From assembly GCF_039542035.1 (NCBI RefSeq), contig NZ_BAABHJ010000009.1, positions 35,347-99,346 of the forward strand: a DNA stretch of 64,000 nt, in the 5' to 3' direction. Origin of the DNA: Actinoallomurus liliacearum (lineage in GTDB: Bacteria > Actinomycetota > Actinomycetes > Streptosporangiales > Streptosporangiaceae). Position numbers and translations under genes: made by a program. The notes beneath the pieces were generated by a model. That model was given only the letters and a program-made list of their open reading frames with translations. It was not told the origin of the DNA and did no database searches. Below are positions 43,237 through 52,178 of the stretch, piece after piece. Position 1 is the stretch's first letter. Each line of letters opens with the position of its first letter.

Positions 43237-46125
43237 TCAGCGGGTCGGCCGCCCCTCATCCGCGGGGCAGAGCGGCAGGTCGGCGACCTTACCGCCGCCG
43301 TTCATCCGTCCGCAGACCGGTTCGTATCTCGGGGTGCCCCCGGCGTCGACGGTGACCCGGACGAGGGTCAGTCCCCGGTTCCCCGGCCCGTTCAGGTCGT
43401 GATCGTCCTTGGTGAAGTCGACGGCACCGGTCGCCGCGTTGTCCCACCGGCGGGACCTGAGCTCCAGCAGGACGCTGCCCGACGTGATCGTCCGGCTGCC
43501 CGGGAGCAGTGATCCGCTCTTCGCCGGGACGGCGAGGGCGGTGAACGCCTGCTGCGCGGCCTGTGCCAGCACGGAGGTCGCGTCATAGGTCAGCGCCATC
43601 TGGCCGTCCGCCAGGAGCGCCTGGTTCTCCGCCCCCACACCGAGGTTGTTGCGGGCCAGGGTGAAGAAGGGCGTGAAACGGTCCCTGCCGCCGGCGGTGA
43701 GATTGCTGGGGTAGGTGGCGCTGGTGAAGTAGACCTTGATGCCCGGCGGCAGGATCACGTCGTGCTGCCCGCTGCCGAACCGTGCTCGCGCGACCTCGTC
43801 GCCGCCCAGCAGCGTCAGCGGTCGTTTCGTGCAACCGCCGTCGCCGAGGTTGTTGATCAGGTTGTAGATGTCCTCCGCGCGACCGGCGAAATAGATCAGA
43901 TCGAAAGGGTCGCCGTCCGCTGCGGCGCAGGCGGTCCTGATCTGGCCGCCGATGTCGTCCGCGCCGCTGTAGCGGACGGTCGAGACGCGGGCCGAACGCA
44001 ACTGCCGCTCGACATCGGCGGCCAGTTCGGCGCTGTACTGGTCCTTCGTCTCGCCGGGGTCCCGCGAGACGATCATCGCGTGCAGCGAGGACCGGCCGCC
44101 GAGCGCCTGGTGGGCCGCGTAGGACGCGAGGGACGCCTCGTCATGGTCCGTGGAGGCGAGCCCGTAGTAGTGGGGCAGTTGCGGGAGCCGGTCCGAGGAG
44201 TTGACGGTGCCGAGCACGGCCAGCCCGGCGTCGCTCAGTCGCGTTATCGCGGCCTGTGAGGCGTCGGTGTTGCGCTCCATGCCGACGACCCCGACCACCG
44301 TCGGGTCGCGCCGCGCCAGCGCGAGGATGGCGTCGCTCGCCTGCCGCGAGAAGTTCATGTCCTCACCGACGTTGACCGGCAGCAGCCGGATCTTCAGCCG
44401 GTTCCCGACCGCGCCGGGCTGACCGGTCCGGTTGTTGCCCACCTGGGCGAGGTAGGCCCCGGCCAGCGCGCGGATGCCGCTCACCACGCTCTGGTCGTTT
44501 CCCTCGGCCGCGGTGAGGATCCCGGCGTACAGCACCGTCACGTACGGCTGGCGCAACCGCGTGATCGTCTTGTTCTCGCGGTCGATCCGGCTCTCCAGGT
44601 CGGCGAGGCTGAACCTGCCCTGGGAGAGGGCCAGGTCCGCGGTCTCGCGCGGCGGCATGCGGTTGCCGTCGACACCGATGCTGGTCACCCCGCGTTCGAA
44701 GCGGACTCCCCTGGTCGCGATGCCGACGCACTCCCGGCTGCCCTCCGGATCGACGAGCAGCCGCGAGTCGGTGTTGGCGGCGAAGGGGAACCCGACCTCG
44801 CAGTACCTCGTGGCCAGTCGATGGTGCAGGTACGGCACTCCGACCGCCGCCACCAGGAGGGCCACGATGAGGGATCGCGCGGACCACGCCCACGTCCAGC
44901 GGGGCCGGTGCCGCACCGGCAGCGGAGCGGGCGGGTTACGGCCCGGCCGCCTGGCCGGGATCGGCAGCCGCAGCACCCAGGGCAGCGCCACCTGCTGGCT
45001 GGGCGCCTGCGCGATTCCCAGGGACGCCTCCCAGTCGTCGTAACGGTCGTCGATGGAGACGTCGATGTCGTGCTGCGGAGGCGCCAGATCGTCGAGTTCG
45101 TGGCGGTGCACGTGGTCGACCGAGGCGATCACCAGCAGCGGGTGCAGTTCGCTGCGGCGGCTGCGGATGTCGCTCATCGCCGACAGCAGCTCGATCCCGC
45201 CGTTGTCCTTCGTGATGCCCTTGAGGAGGACGACGGGCGGCCCGGGACGCTTGAACCCCCGCAGATTCGGCGACAGCCTCTTGTGCGCCGCCCGCACGTC
45301 CTCCAGGAACGCGAAGCACTTCAGTTGCAGCCGGAACTCGTCGGCTCCGCGTTTGGCGGTCATCCGGCCGAGCACTCGTTTGAGCCGCCCGTCGAACCCC
45401 TCCCCGCCGAGCACGCTGAAGAAGGACGAGGTGGCGAACCACCGGTACCGGCTGCCGAATCCCACTCTGGTGAGGATCGCCAGCCAGGACCGCGGCCGCA
45501 GGAGTACGACGAGGAATGCCAGCAGGACCACCAGCAGGGCCGCGCCGATGAGCAGGGTCGGAAGCGTCACCTTGTCGGCCAGCCCCTGCATGAAACCACC
45601 CAGCATCGCCGTCGCGGTGACGCCGACCACCGACCACCACCAGACCGGCGCCCTGCCCGGTCGTAAGGCGGGAGAGAAAGAGGCCGCGGCGGTGTTCCAC
45701 TCGTCGGCGGGGCTGGTGTCGTTCGCCTCGGCGCGTGCGATGGCCTGTTCGAGTGACTTGACCAGATCCGAACGGGGGAACTTGAGCCGCCCGAACTCAC
45801 GGCGGAGCGATCGCCAGGCGCCGGGTTCGGACATTTTGTCGAGAAGACGGAGGTCGGCGTCTTCCGCGGCGGGTTCAAGTCCGGGACTGATATGCGGTAT
45901 GCGCGCCTCGAAGGCCGCCTGTTCCAGCGCGTCGATGTAGGCGCCGACGTCGGCCTGCGGGTCCGCGGACTCGAGGGCGACCACCGGGAACGGCCTGCCG
46001 GTCAGACGCCAGGGACTCAAAGTCGTCAATGAGTCGAACAGCGCGAGAAGCCGACGTCCCTCCTCGGTGTTGAGCACATATCCTTCCGTGGCGTCCATGC
46101 CCATTGGGCGGCCTTGCGGAACCAT
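43237..46125 (-). CDS. Membrane-anchored protein with extracellular periplasmic-binding-protein fold
   Basis: 962 residues. Residues 1-155 are cytoplasmic and helical; two helices at about 161-181 and 188-209; a cytoplasmic middle (210-415) with PPVVLLKGIT and HPLLVIASVDHV, possibly a degenerate P-loop NTPase; a third helix (418-435); then about 520 external residues with a type I periplasmic-binding (LivJ-like) fold: VTVLYAGILTAA, DPTVVGVVGMERN, YYGLASTDHDEASLASYAAH, YDATSVLAQAAQQAF. It looks like a receptor with the ligand domain outside and a nucleotide-binding-like domain inside. No transporter genes adjoin. Start at 46125 is uncertain; ATG 46104 has a better ribosome site. Confidence 0.7.
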   Translation of the reverse strand: MVPQGRPMGMDATEGYVLNTEEGRRLLALFDSLTTLSPWRLTGRPFPVVALESADPQADVGAYIDALEQAAFEARIPHISPGLEPAAEDADLRLLDKMSEPGAWRSLRREFGRLKFPRSDLVKSLEQAIARAEANDTSPADEWNTAAASFSPALRPGRAPVWWWSVVGVTATAMLGGFMQGLADKVTLPTLLIGAALLVVLLAFLVVLLRPRSWLAILTRVGFGSRYRWFATSSFFSVLGGEGFDGRLKRVLGRMTAKRGADEFRLQLKCFAFLEDVRAAHKRLSPNLRGFKRPGPPVVLLKGITKDNGGIELLSAMSDIRSRRSELHPLLVIASVDHVHRHELDDLAPPQHDIDVSIDDRYDDWEASLGIAQAPSQQVALPWVLRLPIPARRPGRNPPAPLPVRHRPRWTWAWSARSLIVALLVAAVGVPYLHHRLATRYCEVGFPFAANTDSRLLVDPEGSRECVGIATRGVRFERGVTSIGVDGNRMPPRETADLALSQGRFSLADLESRIDRENKTITRLRQPYVTVLYAGILTAAEGNDQSVVSGIRALAGAYLAQVGNNRTGQPGAVGNRLKIRLLPVNVGEDMNFSRQASDAILALARRDPTVVGVVGMERNTDASQAAITRLSDAGLAVLGTVNSSDRLPQLPHYYGLASTDHDEASLASYAAHQALGGRSSLHAMIVSRDPGETKDQYSAELAADVERQLRSARVSTVRYSGADDIGGQIRTACAAADGDPFDLIYFAGRAEDIYNLINNLGDGGCTKRPLTLLGGDEVARARFGSGQHDVILPPGIKVYFTSATYPSNLTAGGRDRFTPFFTLARNNLGVGAENQALLADGQMALTYDATSVLAQAAQQAFTALAVPAKSGSLLPGSRTITSGSVLLELRSRRWDNAATGAVDFTKDDHDLNGPGNRGLTLVRVTVDAGGTPRYEPVCGRMNGGGKVADLPLCPADEGRPTR

Positions 46126-46244
46126 GCGCCCAAGCCTAGGCAGTGAAAGCCCACCAGGAACTCCTATTGGCCTTTCCTGGCCCTTTATCCAAAGAAAGCG
46201 GGACCGGCAGGCCGATGATCACGAATGCCGCGCGCCGGCCGCCA

Positions 46245-46261
46245 CCTTTACAAGGTAGATC
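46245..46261 (+). repeat. 17-bp direct repeat, right copy
   Basis: CCTTTACAAGGTAGATC, partner of 43199-43215. It lies in the 168-bp gap between the start of the large membrane gene and the end of the LacI-type gene, in which I see no other gene. Confidence 0.6.
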
Positions 46262-46293
46262 GAATCTTCGTTCCGGGACCCGGCCCGCCGCCC

Positions 46294-47361
46294 TCAGCGG
46301 CCGGGCGGGATCTCGCCCGAGCCGCGGGGGATGTAGGTCGTCGGCACGACGACGTGCCGGGCGGGCCGGCGGTCGGGGTCGCCGATGCGGCCGAGGAGGA
46401 GCCGCGCGGCGATGAGGCCGATCTCGGCGGGGTCCTGGGCGACGACCGAGACGCCGGGGCACAGCATGTCGGCGAGCGGGAAGTCGTCGAAGCCGATCAG
46501 CGCGACGCGGTCCTGCAGGCCGAGGCGCTGCAGGGCCCGGACGGCGCCGATGGTCAGGAGGTTCTGCGCGGCGAAGACGGCCGTCGGCGGTTCGTCCGCG
46601 CCGAGGATCTCGCGGATCGCGCGCTCGGCGGCGTCGGCGCTGCGGATCTCCCGGCGGACGAACCGCTCGTCGACCGCCGCCCCCGTGCCGGCGTGCGCCT
46701 CGAGGTAGCCCGCGTGGCGTTCCCGCGCGGTCCAGATCGACGCCATGTCACCGAGGAACGCGACGCGCCGGTGACCGAGGTCGAGCAGGCGCCGGACGGC
46801 GGCGCGGGCGCCCTCCCGGTTGTCGACGGTGACGGTGTCGACCTGGTCGAGTTCGACGAGGCGGTCCACGCAGACGATGGGCGTGCCCTGCCGCCGCACG
46901 GCCGCCAACTCGGCGTCGGCGCCGCCGGTGGGGACCACGATCAGGCCGTCGACCTGGCGCAGGGTGAACGTGTCGATGAGCTCCCGCTCGCGCTCGGGCT
47001 GCTCGTCGCTGCTGCCGGTCAGCACGAGCACGCTCTCCGCGCGGGCCGCGTCCCCGACGGCGCGGTGCAGGAGCGAGGAGAACGGGTTGGCGACGTCCTC
47101 GAGGACCAGGGCGATCGTCCCGGTCCGCCGGTCGGCGCGGCGCAGGCTGCTGGCCGTGACGTCGTGCCGGTAACCGAGGTCGCGGGCCGCGCCGTTGACG
47201 CGTTCGACCAGGTCGGCCGCCACCCCGGGCTTGCCATTGATCACGCGTGAGACGGTCGCGAGCCCGACGCCCGCCCGGTCGGCGACGTCGCGCATCGTGA
47301 CCCTGCCGCGCCGCCGCTCATCGCCCGGAAGCCGCTGCTCATCGCCCGGAATCGGTGCCAC
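46294..47361 (-). CDS. LacI-family transcriptional repressor
   Basis: 355 residues from GTG 47361, preceded by GGGGGGAGGACCG. N-terminal HTH VTMRDVADRAGVGLATVSRVING (shown here as DVADRAGVGLATVSRVING) with the hinge SSLRR, followed by a periplasmic-binding-like sensor (TGTIALVLEDVANPF, GLIVVPTGG, RRVAFLGD, ALIGFDDFP). The frame extends about 60 codons upstream across its own operator, so that part is not coding. It is divergent from the fructose-type ABC operon, which it should repress until a sugar ligand binds. Confidence 0.94.
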   Translation of the reverse strand: MAPIPGDEQRLPGDERRRGRVTMRDVADRAGVGLATVSRVINGKPGVAADLVERVNGAARDLGYRHDVTASSLRRADRRTGTIALVLEDVANPFSSLLHRAVGDAARAESVLVLTGSSDEQPERERELIDTFTLRQVDGLIVVPTGGADAELAAVRRQGTPIVCVDRLVELDQVDTVTVDNREGARAAVRRLLDLGHRRVAFLGDMASIWTARERHAGYLEAHAGTGAAVDERFVRREIRSADAAERAIREILGADEPPTAVFAAQNLLTIGAVRALQRLGLQDRVALIGFDDFPLADMLCPGVSVVAQDPAEIGLIAARLLLGRIGDPDRRPARHVVVPTTYIPRGSGEIPPGR

Positions 47362-47405
47362 CGGTCCTCCCCCCTCACGCCCCCGGTCGATTGTGCCCGC
47401 AGCTC

Positions 47406-47435
47406 TGGACAGACCGTACGCCCGGGTCTTACATT
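47406..47435 (+). promoter_or_regulatory. Predicted promoter of the sugar ABC operon
   Basis: TGGACA (47406-47411) and TACATT (47430-47435) are 18 bp apart. The palindromic operator begins 2 bp after the -10, covering the expected transcription start, which fits repression by LacI. Confidence 0.45.
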
Positions 47436-47436
47436 C

Positions 47437-47465
47437 GCGGAAACGTTTCCTGGAAACGTTTCCGC
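47437..47465. promoter_or_regulatory. Double palindromic LacI-type operator
   Basis: Two copies of GGAAACGTTTCC (47439-47450 and 47452-47463), 13 bp apart. Together with the flanking GC on each side they make a perfect 29-bp palindrome centred on T47451. Each copy has the central CG typical of LacI/GalR sites. Tight tandem arrangement suggests cooperative or alternative dimer binding. Confidence 0.85.
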
Positions 47466-47525
47466 ACCTCGGGGCAACAGCTCGGTCACCTGCCGTGGCG
47501 TGTCCATGGCGGGGTTGGAGGAAGC

Positions 47526-48542
47526 ATGAAGCGTGACGTCTGGGCATCGAACCGCCGCCGTACCGCCGCGATCGTCGCCGTCGCGGCCCTGTCGCTGACG
47601 GCGGCCGGCTGCGGCAAGGGCGCGAAGGGCTCCGGCTCCGGCGGTGAGGTCACCGTCGGCCTCATCACCAAGACCGACACCAACCCGTTCTTCGTCAAGA
47701 TGAAAGAGGGCGCGCAGAAGGAGGCCCAGGCCAAGGGCGTCAAGCTGATGACCGCGGCCGGGAAGTTCGACGGCGACAACGCCAGCCAGGTCACGGCCAT
47801 GGAGAACATGGTCGCGGCGGGCGTCAAGGGCATCCTGATCGTCCCCAGCGACACCAAGGCCATCGTGCCCAGCATCCAGAAGGCGCGCGCGAAGGGCATC
47901 GAGGTGATCGCGCTCGACACGCCCACCGACCCGCAGAACGCGTCCGACGCGCTGTTCGCCACCAACAACCTCAACGCCGGCATCCTGATCGGCAGGTACG
48001 CCAAGGCGGCCTTCGGCGCCAAGCCGGCGAAGATCGCCATGCTCGACCTGAATCCGGGCATCACGGTCGGAGTCCTGCGGCACGACGGGTTCCTGCAGGG
48101 CTTCGGCGTCAAGGACGGCGATCCGAGCGTCGTCTGCGCGCAGAACACCCAGGGCGACCAGGCCAAGGGCCAGACCGCGATGGAGAACTGCCTGCAGAAG
48201 GCGCCCGACATCAACCTCGTCTACACGATCAACGAGCCGGCGGCGCTCGGCGCGTACACCGCACTCAAGGCGGCCGGCAAGGAGAAGAACGTCATGATCG
48301 TGTCGGTCGACGGCGGCTGCACCGGCGTCAGGGCCGTGCAGTCCGGGCAGATCGCGGCCACCTCGCAGCAGTACCCGCTGAAGATGGCCACGCAGGGCGT
48401 CGACGCGATCGTCGGCTTCGCCGAGAACGGCAAGAAGGCGAGCGGCTACACCGACACCGGCGTCAACCTGATCACGAACAAGGCGCAGCCGGGCGTGGAC
48501 TCCAAGGACGTCCAGTTCGGCCTGGCCAACTGCTGGGGCTGA
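47526..48542 (+). CDS. Sugar ABC transporter substrate-binding lipoprotein (FrcB-like)
   Basis: 338 residues. Signal peptide with lipobox LTAAGC (C29). Type I periplasmic-binding fold of the ribose/fructose group: VGLITKTDTNPFFVKMKEG, ILIVPSDTKAIVP, IEVIALDTPTD, and MIVSVDGGCTG. ATG 47526 preceded by GGAGG. With permease, ATPase and a PfkB-type kinase downstream, D-fructose is the likeliest sugar, as in rhizobial FrcBCA; ribose or another monosaccharide is possible. Confidence 0.92.
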   Translation: MKRDVWASNRRRTAAIVAVAALSLTAAGCGKGAKGSGSGGEVTVGLITKTDTNPFFVKMKEGAQKEAQAKGVKLMTAAGKFDGDNASQVTAMENMVAAGVKGILIVPSDTKAIVPSIQKARAKGIEVIALDTPTDPQNASDALFATNNLNAGILIGRYAKAAFGAKPAKIAMLDLNPGITVGVLRHDGFLQGFGVKDGDPSVVCAQNTQGDQAKGQTAMENCLQKAPDINLVYTINEPAALGAYTALKAAGKEKNVMIVSVDGGCTGVRAVQSGQIAATSQQYPLKMATQGVDAIVGFAENGKKASGYTDTGVNLITNKAQPGVDSKDVQFGLANCWG

Positions 48543-48546
48543 GCCG

Positions 48547-49557
48547 ATGTCGACCGTCACCGCGACCGACCGCACCGAGGCCGAAGGCGGGCGCGGCCTG
48601 CCGGCCCGCGCCGCGCGGCTCCTCACTCTCCCGGCGGTGGGCCCGCTCGTCGCCCTCCTGCTGGCCTGCGGCTACTTCTCCATCCGCACCGACCGGTTCC
48701 TCACCGGCGCGAACCTCTCGCTGATCGTCCAGCAGGTCATGGTGGTCGGCGCCCTCGCCGTCGGCCAGACGATCGTCATCCTGACCGCCGGCATCGACCT
48801 GTCCAACGGGGCGGTGATGGCGCTCGGCACGATCTTCATGACCAAGCTCGCCGTCGGCGGCGGAGTGCCGGGCGGCTGGGCGATCCTCATCGGCGTCGCC
48901 GTGTGCACGGCGTTCGGCGCGCTGAACGGCACGCTGGTCACGATGGCGAAGCTGCCGCCGTTCATCGTGACGCTGGGCACCTGGAACATCGCCTTCGCCC
49001 TCACCCACGTCTACTCGAACGAGCAGACGATCACCGGGCTGCCCACATCGCTGACCTTCCTCGGCCGGACGTTCCCCCTCGGGAACACCGACGTCACGTA
49101 CGGCTCGGTGGTCATGCTGGCGCTGTTCGCGGTCGCCTGGTACGTCCTGCGCCAGACGGCGGCCGGCCGGCACGTGTACGCGGTCGGCGACAACCGCGAG
49201 GCCGCCCGCCTGACCGGCATCCCGGACCGCCGCCTGCTGCTCACCGTCTACACCGTCGCCGGGGCGATCTACGGCCTCGCCGGGCTCCTGCTGATCGGGC
49301 GTACGTCCGTCGGCGACCCGCAGGCCGGGCAGACGGACAACCTCGACAGCATCACCGCGGTGGTGCTGGGCGGCGTCAGCCTGTTCGGCGGGCGGGGCAG
49401 CATCATCGGCGCGCTGTGCGGCGCGCTGATCGTCGGTGTGATCCGCAACGGCCTGCAGCTGACCGGGGTCCCGTCCATCTACCAGGTCCTCATCACCGGC
49501 ATCCTGGTCATCCTCGCGGTGAGCGTCGACCAGCTGGCCCGAAGGAGGCGGGCGTGA
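48547..49557 (+). CDS. Sugar ABC transporter permease (FrcC/RbsC-like)
   Basis: 336 residues, eight to ten predicted helices. Family features: VGQTIVILTAGIDLSNGAVMAL and YAVGDNREAARLTGI, the loop that contacts the ATPase. Starts 4 bp after the binding protein stop. Its stop overlaps the ATPase GTG (GTGA). Confidence 0.93.
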   Translation: MSTVTATDRTEAEGGRGLPARAARLLTLPAVGPLVALLLACGYFSIRTDRFLTGANLSLIVQQVMVVGALAVGQTIVILTAGIDLSNGAVMALGTIFMTKLAVGGGVPGGWAILIGVAVCTAFGALNGTLVTMAKLPPFIVTLGTWNIAFALTHVYSNEQTITGLPTSLTFLGRTFPLGNTDVTYGSVVMLALFAVAWYVLRQTAAGRHVYAVGDNREAARLTGIPDRRLLLTVYTVAGAIYGLAGLLLIGRTSVGDPQAGQTDNLDSITAVVLGGVSLFGGRGSIIGALCGALIVGVIRNGLQLTGVPSIYQVLITGILVILAVSVDQLARRRRA

Positions 49558-50363
49558 ACGAGAACGCAGAGGGCGCGCGGCCGGTGCTGGAGGCACGCGG
49601 TCTGGTCAAGCGGTACGGCCACGTCACCGCGCTGGCGGGCGCGGACTTCGAGCTCCGGCCCGGCGAGATCCTGGCCGTGATCGGCGACAACGGCGCGGGG
49701 AAGTCCAGCCTGATCAAGGCGCTGTCCGGCGCGCTCATCCCGGACGAGGGCCGGATCCTGCTCGACGGCCGGCCGGTGCGCTTCCACAGCCCGGCGGACG
49801 CCCGGCGGGCCGGAATCGAGACGGTGTACCAGGATCTGGCGGTGGCGCCGGCGCTGGACATCGCGAGCAACATGTTCCTCGGGCGGGAGGTGCGGCGTAA
49901 GGGCGTTCTCGGCCGGGTGTTCCGGCTGCTGGACCACAAGGCGATGCAGGCCGAGGCGGGCGGCCACATGCAGGACCTGAAGATCGGCATCACGTCGACG
50001 AAGCAGGCGGTGGAGACGTTGTCGGGCGGGCAGCGGCAGGGCGTCGCGGTCGCGCGCAGCGCGGCGTTCGCCCGGCACGTCGTCATCATGGACGAGCCGA
50101 CGGCCGCGCTCGGCGTCAAGGAGTCGGGCATGGTGCTGGAGCTGATCCGGCAGGTCCGGGACCGCGGCCTGCCGGTCATCCTGATCAGCCACGACATGCC
50201 CGCGGTCTTCGAGGTCGCCGACCGGATCCACATCCAGCGCCTGGGCCGGCGGGTGGCCGTCGTACGCCCCGCGGAGACGGACATGGCCGAGGCGGTTGCC
50301 ATCATGACGGGAGCGGCGCCGGGCAACCTGGACGGCGCCGCGAACGATAACGAAACGACCTGA
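49554..50363 (+). CDS. Sugar ABC transporter ATP-binding protein (FrcA-like)
   Basis: 269 residues from GTG 49554; the longer upstream frame is inside the permease gene. Walker A GDNGAGKSS, signature LSGGQRQGVAVARS, Walker B VVIMDEPTAALG, switch histidine in ILISHDMP. It has a single ATPase domain, unlike the double RbsA/XylG type, which is characteristic of the FrcA branch and supports the fructose assignment. Confidence 0.93.
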   Translation: MNENAEGARPVLEARGLVKRYGHVTALAGADFELRPGEILAVIGDNGAGKSSLIKALSGALIPDEGRILLDGRPVRFHSPADARRAGIETVYQDLAVAPALDIASNMFLGREVRRKGVLGRVFRLLDHKAMQAEAGGHMQDLKIGITSTKQAVETLSGGQRQGVAVARSAAFARHVVIMDEPTAALGVKESGMVLELIRQVRDRGLPVILISHDMPAVFEVADRIHIQRLGRRVAVVRPAETDMAEAVAIMTGAAPGNLDGAANDNETT

Positions 50364-50426
50364 CCGGCCCGCGGCTCGGCAGAATGTCCAACCGGCCCGT
50401 CCGGGCGGACGACCTGACCGGCCCGC
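50356..50426 (+). repeat. 17-bp exact direct repeat at the ABC/kinase junction
   Basis: CGACCTGACCGGCCCGC occurs at 50356-50372, containing the ATPase stop codon, and again at 50410-50426, 54 bp apart. The intergenic spacer therefore looks partly made by local duplication of the gene end. Confidence 0.7.
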
Positions 50427-50448
50427 CGGTCCGAACCGAGGAGAGTGT

Positions 50449-51417
50449 GTGCGGATCCCTGACGCCCGCGTCGTCGCGGTCGCCGGTGAAGCGATCATCG
50501 ATCTCGTCGCCGAGAAGCCCGGCGGCCCGTACCTCGCGCTGCCCGGCGGCAGTCCGGCGAACGTGGCCGTCGGGCTCGCCCGGCTGGGCGCGCCGACCCG
50601 GATGATCGCCCGGATCGGCGCGGATCCGTTCGGCCGGACCCTCCGGGACCACCTCGTACGGAACGGCGTCGGCACCGGCGCGGTGGCGCCCGCCGCGGAG
50701 CCCTCATCGGTGGCGTTCGTGCACCACGAGGGAGGCGGGCCGCCGTCGTACGATCTGCGGCTCGCGGGAACCGCCGACTGGCAGTGGACCGCCGGGGAGC
50801 TGGCCGGCGTACCGCTCGGCGACGTCGCCGCCCTCCACGTCGGCTCCCTCGCCATGGTGCTGCCGCCGGGGGCCGAGGCGCTGGCCGGTCTCGTCCGCCG
50901 GGCGCGGGAGACGGCGACGATCAGCTACGACCCGAACTGCCGCCCGGACGTCATGTCCGCCGTACCGGACGCCCGGTCCCGCGTCGAGGCGCTCCTCCGT
51001 ACGGCGGACATCGTCAAGATCAGCGACGCGGACCTGGAGTGGCTGCGGCCCGGCGCCGACCCGCGGCGGTTCGCGGCCGGGCTGGTCGAGGGGACCGGCG
51101 CCGTGGTGATCGTGACCCTGGGCGCGGCGGGCGCGCTGGTCGCCGCGCCCCGCCTGGCGCCGCTCCAGCTGCCGGCGCGCACGGTGGAGGTCGTCGACAC
51201 GGTCGGCGCGGGCGACTCGTACATGAGCGCCGTCCTCGCCGGCCTGTACGACCGCGGGCTGCTCGGCGCCGAGCGCCGCGCCGCCCTCCGGGCCGCCCCG
51301 GGGTCGGTGTTCACCGAGGTGTGCGCCGAGGCGGCGCGGGCCGCCGCGATCACGTGCGGGCGGCGGGGCGCCGACCCGCCCACGCGCGCGGAGCTCGTGG
51401 CGTCTCCCGAGATCTGA
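50449..51417 (+). CDS. PfkB-family carbohydrate kinase (probable fructokinase)
   Basis: 322 residues. Ribokinase-type fold with N-terminal GEAIIDLV, the substrate loop LPGGSPANVAVGLARLG, and the C-terminal catalytic signature DTVGAGDSYMS. GTG start with GAGGAGAG upstream. Fourth gene of the sugar operon; it would phosphorylate the sugar delivered by the ABC importer, giving fructose-6-phosphate if the sugar is fructose. Confidence 0.92.
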   Translation: MRIPDARVVAVAGEAIIDLVAEKPGGPYLALPGGSPANVAVGLARLGAPTRMIARIGADPFGRTLRDHLVRNGVGTGAVAPAAEPSSVAFVHHEGGGPPSYDLRLAGTADWQWTAGELAGVPLGDVAALHVGSLAMVLPPGAEALAGLVRRARETATISYDPNCRPDVMSAVPDARSRVEALLRTADIVKISDADLEWLRPGADPRRFAAGLVEGTGAVVIVTLGAAGALVAAPRLAPLQLPARTVEVVDTVGAGDSYMSAVLAGLYDRGLLGAERRAALRAAPGSVFTEVCAEAARAAAITCGRRGADPPTRAELVASPEI

Positions 51418-51500
51418 CCCTCCGCTCCGTCACAGATGTCACAGCCGAATATGTGGACAAACGGGGCCACCACTGTCGCGACTGGTGCAAGCTAGAATCC

Positions 51501-52166
51501 ATGCCCCGCACCCCCCAACGCCCGGCGGGTTCACGCGCGCTGCGGATCCTCCGGCGTACGCTCGGCAGTACCGGCGTGATCATGACGCTCGTCGTCGTGG
51601 TCGCGGTCGTCGTCGTCGCCAACTTCGACTTCGGCAAGGGCAAGCCGCCCGGCGGCGCCGCGGCGGACGTCTCCACCAACGACCTCGCGCGGTCCCTCGA
51701 GGGCTACACGATGGACCCGATGATGGCCCAGGCCCAGGCGACCGCGCGGGAGCGCGCCTACAAGGCGCAGCTCGCCGCCGAGCGCGACGCGCGCAAGCGC
51801 GCCGCGGCGGAGCGGAAGCGCCGGGAGTGGGAGGCGTTCGTGAAGAAGATGAGCCACGACCCCAGCGCCGCGGACAACCAGAAGTACGCCAAGAAGATGA
51901 ACGCCCTGAAGGGCTGGGGCCGGTGCTGGCCGTCGCTGCTCACGATGTGGAACCACGAGAGCGGCTGGAACGAGCACGCCGAGAACCCGAGCAGCGGCGC
52001 CTACGGCATCGCGCAGGCGCTGCCCGGCTCGAAGATGGGCTCGGTCGCGCCGGACTGGCGGACCAACGCGATCACCCAGATCACCTGGGGCCTGACCTAC
52101 ATCGGCTCCCGCTACGGCGACCCCTGCCGGGCCTGGGGCTGGTGGCAGGCCCACCACTGGTACTGA
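51501..52166 (+). CDS. Membrane-anchored lytic transglycosylase-like protein
   Basis: 221 residues. One helix at about 26-41, then a charged Ala/Lys/Arg coiled-coil stretch (77-117), and a C-terminal lysozyme-like/SLT domain with putative catalytic E153 in MWNHESGW and the supporting SSGAYGIAQALPG. It probably cleaves peptidoglycan outside the membrane. The upstream open frame runs over the kinase gene and is not coding. TAGAAT lies only 2 bp before the ATG, so a leaderless or later start is possible. Stop is 12 bp from the convergent glpK1 stop. Confidence 0.85.
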   Translation: MPRTPQRPAGSRALRILRRTLGSTGVIMTLVVVVAVVVVANFDFGKGKPPGGAAADVSTNDLARSLEGYTMDPMMAQAQATARERAYKAQLAAERDARKRAAAERKRREWEAFVKKMSHDPSAADNQKYAKKMNALKGWGRCWPSLLTMWNHESGWNEHAENPSSGAYGIAQALPGSKMGSVAPDWRTNAITQITWGLTYIGSRYGDPCRAWGWWQAHHWY

Positions 52167-52178
52167 CGGCCCGCCCGG

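Noticed and set aside
43199..46261. tRNA-derived attachment sites for an integrative element
   Set aside because: The 17-bp repeats do not fold as part of a tRNA and no integrase is present.
51493..51498. TAGAAT as -10 box of the transglycosylase gene
   Set aside because: No suitable -35 at 16-18 bp and it is only 2 bp from the ATG, so it cannot give an RNA containing that start.
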